A stretch of DNA of 64,000 nt from Littorina saxatilis (taxonomy: Eukaryota; Mollusca; Gastropoda; Littorinimorpha; Littorinidae). The translations under genes and the position numbers were made by a program. Below, in pieces: positions 39,183 to 51,100 of this stretch. Each line of letters begins with the position of its first letter. The first letter of the stretch is position 1. The stretch is from NCBI RefSeq assembly GCF_037325665.1, contig NC_090245.1, positions 102,560,554 through 102,624,553 on the forward strand, given 5' to 3'. The notes under the pieces were generated by a model, which saw only the letters and a program-made list of their open reading frames with translations, searched no databases and had not been told where the DNA came from.

Positions 39183-42100
39183 GATTCAGAGCAAACTACT
39201 CGACCGATCTTTATGAAATTTTACATGAGAGTTCCTGGGTATGATATCCCCAGACGTTTTTTTCATTTTTTCGATAAATGTCTTTGATGACGTCATATCC
39301 GGCTTTTTGTAAAAGTTGAGGCGGCACTGTCACACCCTCATTTTTCAATAAAATTGATTGAAATTTTGGCCAAGCAATCTTCGACGAAGGCCGGACTTTG
39401 GTATTGCATTTCAGCTTGGAGGCTTAAAAATTAATTAATGACTTTGGTCATTAAAAATCGGAAAATTGTAATTAAAATTATTTTTTTTATAAAATGATCC
39501 AAAATTACGTTTATCTTATTCTTTATCATTTTCTGATTCCAAAAACATATAAATATGTTATATTCGGATTGAAAACAAGCTCTGAAAATTAAAAATATAA
39601 AAATTATGATTAAAATTAAATTTCCGAAATCGATTTAAAAATAATTTCATCTTATTCCTTGTCGGTTCCTGATTCCAAAAACATATAGATATATGTTTGG
39701 ATTAAAAACACGCTCAGAAAGTTAAAACAAAGAGAGGTACAGAAAAGCGTGCTATGCAGCACAGCGCAACCACTACTGCGCTAAACAGGCTCGTTAATTT
39801 CACTGTGTTTTGCACGAGCGGCGGACTACGGTCATTGTGAAAAAATGCAGTGCGTTCAATTTCATTCTGTGAGTTCCACAGCTTGACTAATTGTAATAAT
39901 TTTGCCTTACGCGACTTGTTTCTACTTTGTTTGTTACAGTGCCTGAACAAGACCCTGGGGTTGAAAAGTTGCTGTTATTCGTTCCTATTCTTCGTTCACA
40001 AGTGAGTTCTGAGTATTATTTTGTCTTCTGTTATTCGTTCCATATTCTTCTTTTTTCTACTTTGTATGCCTGAAGAAGACCCTAGGATTGAAACATTGCT
40101 GTTATTCGTTCCGTATTCTTCGTTCACACGTGAGTTCAGTATCTTTTTGTATTCTGTTGTTCGTTCCAAATTCTTCCTTCACATGTGAGTTCAGTATTAC
40201 TTGGTCTTTTTATTGATCAGCCTACCTTGTCAAGTTCGATTGTCTCTGTGAGGTACATGGGCAGGTAGACCTGAGAGATGTTGACGAACAGACGGGTACA
40301 CATGTAGATCAAGGCAACCTGGACGAGAAACAATAACGAGAAATTAATACACAGAGAGGAATGAACATCATTTCAAAGCAGCAAGTTTTAGCAGCCTGGC
40401 TCTTTCTGTTATTTGTACGGCCATGTAATCGGAAAAGCGTAGACAGCCGATTTCTTCCCGCACCAAGTTGGCTGCTGTCTTCCGTCTTCGGCGGTTGAGG
40501 AGCCAGAAATGACGAATACACTCCACAAGAGGACGCAATCAACCAGCTAGACAGGAAGAGTCACACATAAATCTTCCTTCTACGCACAGGACACTGCAGC
40601 CTCAACAAATATTTCAAGAGAAAGGGTCTGGCATTTGGCAGCTGTGAATGTGGCTCAGAGGAACAGACCACTGAGCACATTCTTCAGACCTTTCAAAACT
40701 ATAAACACAGCACGACAGCAGATCTGACCAGAGGATACATCCCTGCATACCAAACTCTGGGGACCTGTCGACAACTTCCAGACTGAGGATTTTAGTGGGG
40801 CAACAAAGTGGCCTAGTGGATAAGGCATCAGCCTTCTAATCAGAAGGTCGTGAGATTAAATCCCGGCCACGCGGTCGCCTAGTGGGTTAAGGGTGGAGAT
40901 TTTTCCGATTTCCCAGGTCAACTTATGTGCAGACCTGCTAGTGCCTTATCCCCCTTTGTGTGTACACGCAAGCACAAGACCAAGTGCGCACGGAAAAGAT
41001 CCTGTAATCCATGTCAGAGTTCGGTGGGTTATAGAAACACAAAAATACCCAGCATGCTTCCCCCGAAAGCGGCGTAATTGGCTGCCTGAATGGCGGGGTA
41101 AAAACGGTTATACACGTAAAAACCCACTCGTGCAAAAACATGGGTGAACGTAAGAGTTTCAGCCCATGAACGAAGAAGAAGAAGTATGGCCACCAACACA
41201 GAATGCTGAAGAAGAAGAAGATGAAGAAAACTACATGTGTGTAATCCATTGAGAAAATGATACTCAAGAAAATATAGACATTTTTGATCGAGCTAAAACT
41301 GATTTAAGAACCAGATATTCTTTCTTACAGATAGAAATTAATGAAAAACTCTTTAGAAGTTAGAAGTTGAGTTGTGAAAGACCCACACGAAACACAATCC
41401 CAAAGAATGAATAACTCACCTGATAAAATCTTACGTCCTTGAACCAATCTTTCAAATCTCGTCTGCGGCTCCTTCGAATGGTAGACTTTTCTATAGACTG
41501 AGTGGCGGCTTCTTCATCACAGGGAGCAATTGCACCATATGTTGTCTCTGCTGGAGCATGAAAATGAGTCTCGCATTTTGGTTCCGGAACACACAAGTGA
41601 AAGACCACGCTGGTTACAAGCCCAATGCCAGTGACAATGAACGCAATATTCTGAAAACAAAACAATAATACACTTCAGGTAAGAAAATGCAGAAAGAACA
41701 AAAATTACTGTTCTTAATGTAAAGCAATGTGCAATAAATTGTTTTAAATTGTTTAACTGAACTTTACATTTTTCAGTTTATCTCCACCATTTGTGAACCA
41801 CAACGTACTACAATGGAATTAGACTTTCTTAGAAAAAAACTGTTTTTTCTCATTAAAACCACTTTAGCACAAAATCTCACCTACATAGTGGAGTATGCCA
41901 AAATCCCTTCATGACTGAACAGAATAATATATTAAGAAGTGAGACAATCGTCAGTCAACATTGCACATTTTTATGGAGTAACATATATTATTGTTAACAT
42001 TTGCACAGCTTTCCGGTGGGCTTTTCATCTTGATTCCCTGCAAGGTTCTGCTTCACTTCAGCAACAACAAACGTCTGATTAACAGAGCCCGGTTTTAGGG

Positions 42101-45100
42101 TCTACAAACATAACAACAAGTACACTTCAGATTTGATTGTTTCATGTAACGACAGTGATAGTGTAGGGTTGAGACATGCATAAGTGTGGATGCGGAAGGG
42201 GGGGGGGGGATGCTAATTGATCATTCCATCGATCCTTACCCTAAAATGGCCAGCATCGGCATGGGTCAATTTGCTATTGTTCACGTTGTTCCCAGAAGCC
42301 AGGATGACCCAGGCAATGGCGTATGTTGCCAGATTGGCAATTCCTGTAGCAGCATACCTGAAAGCACACAAATGTATTCATTACTTATATCGTTATCTCA
42401 TATCATCTTGGCACACTAAGCTTAGTTCATCTATCACATGCACAAAACACAGGGGGAAAATCTGTGTGCATTGAGTCGATCAGCATCATATATGCAGCTG
42501 TGCAGTACAGACATAACTATCAGAATGTGCACAACGACAAACAGGGGTCAACTGACAATACAATGTCTCGACAAAAAAAGGGTCATATATATATACTATT
42601 ATTAAAAAAAAAAGTGTTACTTATGTCCTTTATCTGCTCAGAAAGCTGAATCAGAAGCCGGCGCCAGAATCCCACCAGATGTGTGGTCTTGAAGACAAAA
42701 CTGCTGAACGTGTTTAAGTGCTGGTACAGAGGAACCCCCCTTTTAAGACCTCGAAGCACCTGAGAAAATCGGGTCTTAAAAATGAGGGAGTCTTAAAATT
42801 GGGGTAAATTTACAGACGTTATGAACAGAAAGTCTGAGAAAATACTGGGTCTTAAAAGGGAAGGAGTCTTTAATCAGGGGGTCTTACAAGGAGGAGGGGG
42901 GGGGGTTGCATTCCACTGTACTAAAGATGCCCCCCCCCCCCCCCTCGATCTTTACCAAAGTCAGAGAGATAACATGCGACAAAGAACAACCCTGCTTTTC
43001 ATCTTCAATCAATCAATCAATATGAGGCTTATATCGCGCGTATTCCGTGGGTACAGTTCTAAGCGCAGGGATTTTTTATTTTTTTAAATATTTTTTTATG
43101 CAATTTATATCGCGCACATATTCAAGGCGCAGGGATTTATTTGCTTTTCATCTTTCAGATTAAGCAAAGAGGATCCAGAAGGTACAACAACATTCGCATG
43201 TCTGTCTGTACCGGTATGCTTTATTCATGGTTCCCATGTGTTCTCACTGAGTCTGATGTATAAGGACAACGTACAACATCCATTCAAAATGTCTCACTCT
43301 TTGGTTGGTTTTAAGTCAGCTATAGGTTGACAGTGATGGAAATCTAATCGACATAGACATCATGCACTGTGACACAAGCTTTTACATCAGGTGACAAAGC
43401 TTATCGACATCTCCATCATCAACTATAAAACACGTGCAGCTGATTTTAATGCAGGATACTGTCACATAGCTGACATATTCTTAACATATGATGGGTATCA
43501 CGATCGAGCTGTCAATCATTTCCACCTGTTGCCAATAATGTTACTAAGATCACATGCAACCAGGATAATTTGTCCTCTGTATTCTATATATATGCCACCA
43601 ATATGAATACATTTGACTTTATGAAATAGTGAAAGCCGTTGCACGCATGAGTATGTGTGTGTATGTGTGGATTTGTATGGCACGCAAGTGTGTGTGTGTC
43701 TGTGTGTTTGTGGATGTGTATGTGTGTATACATGCATTGCATGTGTGTGCGCACACACACACGCATGTTAAATATGTGTGTCTTATCTGTTTGTGAATGT
43801 GTGCGTTTATGTGCCGAAGTGGAAGGATCGAGGATACCCCCAACGTGAATAAAATATTCAATAACTTATTCAAATACTCAATAATTTATTTGCGTTCCTG
43901 TTAAGAACAAGATTTAATGTCATTTCAAACTTGAAAAGGAGGTATATAAAGTAAAGCATTAGTTTTTCGAGAAGGATCTAGTGCAAGAAAAAAAATGTAG
44001 AATACAGGGAGGCTGTACAAATTTCCCTCAATCAAAAAAAACAAGTCGCGTAAGGCGAAAATACAATATTTAGTCAAGTAGCTGTCGAACTCACAGAATG
44101 AAACTGAACGCAATGCAACGCAGCAAGACCGTATACTCGTGGTCCATCGCTCACGGCATAGGCAGTGAAATTGACAAGAAGAGCGGGGTAGTGGTTACGC
44201 TATGCTGCATAGCACGCTTTTCTGTACCTCTCTTCGTTTTAACTTTCTGAGCGTGTTTTTAATCCAAACATATCATATCTATATGTTTTTGGAATCAGGA
44301 ACCGACAAGGAATAAGATGAAAGTGTTTTTAAAACGATTTCGAAAAAAAAATTTTGATAATAATTTTTATATATTTAATTTTCAGAGCTTGTTTTTAATC
44401 CGAATATAACATATTTATATGTTTTTTGAATCAGCAAATGATGGAGAATAAGATAAACGTAAATTTGGATCGTTTTATAAATTTTTATTTTTTTTTACAA
44501 TTTTCAGATTTTTAATGACCAAAGTCATTAATTAATTTTTAAGCCACCAAGCTGAAATGCAATACCGAACCCCGGGCTTCGTCGAAGATTACTTGACCAA
44601 AATTTCAACCAATTTGGTTGAAAAATGAGGGCGTGACAGTGCCGCCTCAACTTTCACGAAAAGCCGGATATGACGTCATCAAAGACATTTATCAAAAAAA
44701 TGAAAAAAACGTTCGGGGATTTCATACCCAGGAACTCTCATGTCAAATTTCATAAAGATCGGTCCAGTAGTTTAGTCTGAATCGCTCTACACACACACAC
44801 ACACACGCGCACACACGCACGCACATACACACATACACCACGACCCTCGTTTCGATTCCCCCTCGATGTTAAAATATTTAGTCAAAACTTGACTAAATAT
44901 AAAAACAAGGATAAAATCTGTAATTTACAGCATCAATCAATCAATATGAGGCTTATATCGCGCATATTCCGTGGGTACAGTTCTAGGCGCTCTGCAATGA
45001 TGCCGTGTGAGATGGAATTTTATATAAGGCCAGTGCCCCGGCGAAACGTTGTTCAAGAACTTTTTTTTATTCAAGAATATTCTAGAATGTTCTAGAATGT

Positions 45101-48100
45101 TCTAGAATTTTTCAACTGGCATTATTCTAGAATTTTTTGGCTTGTAGAATATTCTAGAATATCGAACAAAATTCAAGAACAGCAACAATGTTCCAGAATA
45201 TTTTTTTTCAAGAATGATCTTATTCAAGAACATTCTTCTTCAAAGTTCAAGAATTGTGATCCCTTATTTTTAAAACACTTTTAATTTAATTTTGTGTTCT
45301 CCACTTATAGTTTTGGTTGTGTTTGCTACACATTCGAATTATGCTACAAAATAAAGCCAAACAAACACTTGGTTCATTCTTCAAATGTTATATTGTCACA
45401 AAGAAGTGAAATAGATGACAAGTCGATCTTGGGCTAACAATGTTCACAAGCAGAATGTGTCTTCAACATTTGTCATCACTTTTCTGAACTACTGGAACTG
45501 CATGGATGCGGTACCGCTTCTCCAGGAAAGGTCACTGTCACCAGCATCCCTTGTTGGATTCTTCTTCTTCTTCTTCTGCGTTCGATGAGCCCTTGTTGGA
45601 TGATTCCCTTGGCCAACTTCACTGTCAGTCTGTGGCAGGGCATGGTGGATTTGATTCAAAAGAAGGCTCAGTATCAGCTTGAAGCTTTGCAACATTGTGT
45701 CCTGTAAAGCCTGAAACACAATGCCTACAGTTTACAAAAAATCATTCATTCAAAAACTTGGAAAAAGGAACAAAAATGAAGAGTTAAATGTCCGCAGTTT
45801 GTTCTTTTTGGTATGTAAATATGGTATATTATTGATGAAAACACATTTTCATCTGAAATAAGCCATTTTTCTCTGAGACGTTTTGCCCATTAATTGATTT
45901 AATTCATTCACTGGCTGATTAATTACTTTCACAGTTCGTTGACAGGACTCTTACCTTTTCCTCCAGTGATATTTTATTTATGATGTGCTTCATGGTACTT
46001 CCAGTGAGAATTCATCCAGATATCTTCTTCACCCCTCTTTCCTGGACCTAGTAAATAAGAAACAAAAAAAGGTTTTAACAAAGAATAAACTCAAACATCA
46101 GACATTCCAAAGATCATCATCATAACTAGAGTGAATGTGAACAGAAAACTTACAAACGTATTGCTTGTCATTAATGTCATTCAATCAATCAATCAAACCA
46201 ATTTTGATGCAATGGTTAATGTTACCTTTTTACATAAATGTACATAATTCTATCAATACACTTTCGGAATATTTGTTATAATCGTCATTGTTGTAAATAC
46301 CCACAGGCATGTTTACAATTTGAAGCACTTTTTTCAATTTCATTTTCAGAAACCTGTTTTTAATTTTGACCAAACCAGTCAGTTTGCTAGCGGCAAATTT
46401 ATACCAAATCTGTGAGTTCCAAACCTCAAACAAATTCAGCAGAAGTTACAGTCTATAATTTATACTTTGAAACCAACAGGTTTCGTTTATTCTGTCCAAC
46501 AGTGCCAGCAGAACGCAAATCACGGCAGACTTTCTGTTTGCAAACAGACGACACAATGACACACTGACACAGAAAGGCGGCCGTTAAACCCAACAATCAA
46601 ATCATCACATGATTAAACAGTACTTTTGCTTAAAATGTAGTTAAGTTTTATACATCTGCCATTTCTCATGTGTCAGATCGAAGAAGAAACTTTTAAAATT
46701 GAAGGCTGGTTTCGATTTCACAGTGACACACATGTTTACATCTGTACCACGTGTTGAATGAAACAAGCAAAAACAAAACATACTTACTGAGTTCATGGAA
46801 ATGATGCATGGATCAATGTTGTTTTGCTTTGATGCAAAAGTGCTTCAACAAAGACAACAGAGAAAAGGTTTCTAGCTGCAGCAGTTCGTTCAAAAGAGTC
46901 CCCTTTCCTCATGGTGTATTTACAGAGCGTCGCCATTTTGCTTTTAAGGGAAGTAACTCCGGTGGACAAACTCTGGCACCGGAAGCTAAGAAACCAGGCG
47001 CCAAATTCTTTGGAAGCACGTTGTTAGAACTGAGAAAGATTTTGTAATCTCCATTTATCTGAAAAAATGGCATGCCACCGATTTGTCAACTTGTTAGGCA
47101 TGAAGAAATGCTGTATTCTTCATCCCAAACAAGAGTTTGAACTTGGAGGTGCCAGACACAAAAATAACAGATGAGTGAAACTGAAAGCACCATGGGTGAA
47201 ACTAAGAGCAGCGATCTCACTTGAGTGGCAACAAGCTGTATCCTGATTTTCTCAGGAAAAACAAAGGTAGGTGTTTTAATTTTATAAAAATTCTTTTATG
47301 TTTGATATTGTTGTTTGTTTTAGGTGACATATAGATATATATATATATCTATCTAGGATCTAGGTTTAGGTTTTTATTTTTTATTTTTTTTACAATAAGT
47401 GAATAACAATTAAATGCTTTCTCTCTTGTTTGCAAGATTTTAAGTGAAATCAGTTGAGTTAGACCTGTAGGATTTGTTTATTTTGAACTATCATTTGTTT
47501 TGGTAGGATTGCATGACTTTTTACTCAAGCCCTTTCAAACCTATTCTTTTCAGTCTCTGTGTAACTGTAAGTGTAATTTGCACATGTATCATTCATTGAT
47601 TGTAATATATATGTGTCTGACAGTGATACTAATAGTCAAGTGTCAATCAGCAAGCCGGCACTAAATTGTTTTATTTTTTTCAAATAATTGTCTTCTGAGT
47701 ATTAGCTAGTCAATTACAAGACTTTACAGGAGACTGGGTTTGGTCAGGAACATATATTTATACTTATAGAAATTCCTGCATGAACAAAGATGATTACTAT
47801 TAGTATTATTTGTAAACAGTTCAGTATTTACCCCTTATTAGTAAATATATATTCAAACTTGAGCATTTATAATTATATATATAATGGTTGTTCTAATTTG
47901 ATCACTTCTCATTTTTACAGATGCTGCATCAAAAGGCAACAAGCTGCAAACCATTAACCCATCAAGATCTTGTCAGAGAGTGCATTAGTCTTTTCAAGAG
48001 CTTCAAGAGGTGCTCAAGCCTGAGTCAAGGCCATGGGAATAGAGATGCAAGAAGAGATTTACTCAGGTAATTAAGTGAAGGCAATCAACATTTATTGATT

Positions 48101-51100
48101 TAAACCTTTGTCACAACAAAATTTGGGATAATTAAATGAAAGCACAAAACATGATGAATGAATTATTCCTAAACTGAAGAAAAAAATGGCTTGGAATCGC
48201 AACAAAAAGTCTCTTTGAAAATTAAATTAGTTAAATACTGTAATTTCTTTCATTCCTGGCCCGTTGCATGTCAGTCCCCAAAAACTCTCTGGATGGCATT
48301 TCTGGAAATGAAGCTAACTAAAGTTATCATTTAGTTGTTTAAATACTTTTATGAATGGTGACTTATTTGATAAAAACATTGACATGGAACCCTTGATTTG
48401 ACAAAATTCACAAAACATTTTTCGATTTTGTAACCATCATTTCTTGAACAGTTAATGTTCTCAGCATCCAGGCGACTGATACATACTGTCATACATTTGG
48501 TGTGGATAGAATCTGCATGAAGAATACTTCATAACTGTATTGTTTATTTTGTAGTCATTTTAAAACGGAACAAAATACATAGTAATAAAAGTATCCAGAA
48601 CAGGAATTTTGCATTTGGACACCTTGACAGATTCCTGACCATATTGTTGACTCTTTAAGCATGATGAAAAAAAGCACAACAAAGAAACATTTAGACATTT
48701 AAAATTGTATTTTCATTGCACTTTACAGGGCATCCGCAACCTGCAAAGCATCGGCTCCAGTATTCAGACTGCACCCGGTGTGACCAGTGGAAAGGTTCTT
48801 CGCCAAATGAATAACCATCACCGATTTCCGATTTATCATCCTTCGAGTAGTTAAATTACATGTGATAAAGTATTGAAGGAAATCTTGTTTTGTCTGCTAT
48901 ATCAAGTATTGATGGAGGAAAAAATCACTTAAAATATTCTTGTTCTGTTATTAGTCATTAGATAATTGTACTATCATTCTGATTTGTATGAAGAATATAT
49001 TCTTAATGGATTTATTCTTAAATGCCAGCACAGAATATTCCAAGATCATTCTGAAAATTGTGTTGAGAGTATACTAGAAGTAGAACTTCAACCTAGTTTT
49101 GAATATTCTAGAATACTTAAGACATGTTCAAGAATATACTTTAAGTTAACAGGATTCAAGAATATTCCAGAAAAATGTTAAGATTCAAGAATTCTCATTT
49201 AATCTTTATGAATAATTCAAGAAACTTCTTGAATATAAATTCATGAATATTCCTGAACTTTTTAGAATTATTCTAGAATAGTGTTAAGAATATTCTAGAA
49301 TAATGTTAGGAATATTCTAGAATAATGTTAGGAATATTCTAGAATAATGTTAGTGTCATTCTAGAATATTGTTAGGAATATTCTAGAATATTGTCAGGAA
49401 TATTCTAGAATAATGTTAGGAATATTCTTCAAGTGGGCAAGAATATTCTAGAATTATTCAAGTCCTTTTTCAAGAATATTCCTTACCAAAACATCGAAAT
49501 ATTCTAGTTAAAATTCAAGAATTCTCATTTAATCTTTATGAATAATTCAAGAAACTTCTAGAATATATATTCATGAATATTCATGAACGTTTCTTGAATG
49601 GTTCTAGAATTATTCTTGACCGTTTCGCCGGGGTAGTTTGCAGCCATCTCGGCGCATATTTACCTTTCACGGCCTATTATTCCAAGCCACACGGGTATAG
49701 GTAGACAATTATTAACTGTGCCGAAGCAATTTTGCCAGGAAAGACCCTTTTGTCAATCGTGGGATCTTTAACGTGCACACCCAATGTAGTGTACACGGGG
49801 GGAGGGTTCGGACACCGAAGAGAGTCTGCACACAAAGTTGACTCTGTGAAATAAATTTCCGCCGAACCTGGGATCGAACTCGCGCTGACAGTGGCCAACT
49901 GAATACAAATCCAGCGCACTACCAACTGAGCTATATCCCCGCCCAACTGAGCTATATCCCCGCATATATGCACTTCATTCATGGATACAAAAAAAAAGGA
50001 AAAGGCATATCTAATTTCTGAAATATTGGAATAAGCATATGCAACAATTAATGTGCTTAAGGCAATGATCGAGCGGCAGTAAAATTAAACTTGGAGAAAA
50101 CATGGAATAACCTACTTTTCTGGGTAGTTATTGAAGAGACTTACAAATAAATGGAACAAATTTAAATACTAATGGAAACAGACTACCGTTGCTATGAAAA
50201 CAGCCGCCATATTGGATTTCTAGGAAACGGTTTTACAGCAACAACATCAGACATGCATAATATTTGACACAAGGATACACATGGCTTGTATCTGCAATCA
50301 TATAGAACGATATTTTGACTAAAGACTACAGTTGAATTTAAAATGATTTTTGTAATAAGGATTAATGAATTTCTAACTGCATATTCATTAATCTTTATTT
50401 CAAAAATTAATTTAAATTCAACTGTACTCTTTTGTCAAAATATCGTTCCATATGATTGTAGATAAAAGTCTTGTGTATCTTTGTGCCAAATATTAAGCAT
50501 TTCTGATGTATGATGTTGCTCTAAAACCGTTTCCCAGAAATCCAATATGACGCTGTGTATGCCAGTTTCCATAGCGACGGCAATCTATGTCCTTTAGTTT
50601 TCGCAATTTTTTCATTTCTTTATATAAGTCACTTCAATAACTACCCAGAAATGTAGGTAATACTCCATGTATTTTCCATGTTTCATTTTGGTCATTCTAG
50701 TGCCGCTCATCGCCTTCCCAAGCACGTGAGCAGAGCAGTATCTCAAGAAGCTGTGTCTAATCAACACAAGATAAAACACGTGAAGTTGAAGTTCTTAATC
50801 CTGACAGAAGAAATATGATAACAGCTAGCCACGAAGGGCAGAGTTACTAATCATTATGCCTATGCCAACTGTTTAACCTTTAACCAAATGCTGATAACCC
50901 AATTTATTGTAAGCCAGTAACAATGACAATTAATGGCCTATTTGCCTTAATACATGTACAAACCCTAGGCCCCTTAATCAATGATATTACCAAAGGTATT
51001 AGAAGACTGTACCTGATTTAACAGTAAATTAAGCTGGGACAGCTTAATTCAACCGAAGACATTAAACAGCCTCCAAGAAAACTATTTCTTTATTTCTTCT

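Larger units (their letters stand above)
45036..49633. mobile_element. 4.6-kb element with CCCCGGCGAAACG inverted ends and heat-shock-element arrays
   Basis: CCCCGGCGAAACG at 45036-45048 and its exact complement at 49621-49633. It splits one SINE, with loss of roughly 40 bases of it. Both ends carry dense TTCnnGAA motifs (45052-45245, 48986-49620); the middle is mostly unique and looks like a divergent promoter with spliced transcripts. No transposase or replication protein recognised. Type unknown; whether it moved as a unit is inference. Confidence 0.5.

Noticed and set aside
46230-46433. 67-codon minus-strand ORF as a gene
   Set aside because: AT-rich, no splice support, no resemblance to any family.
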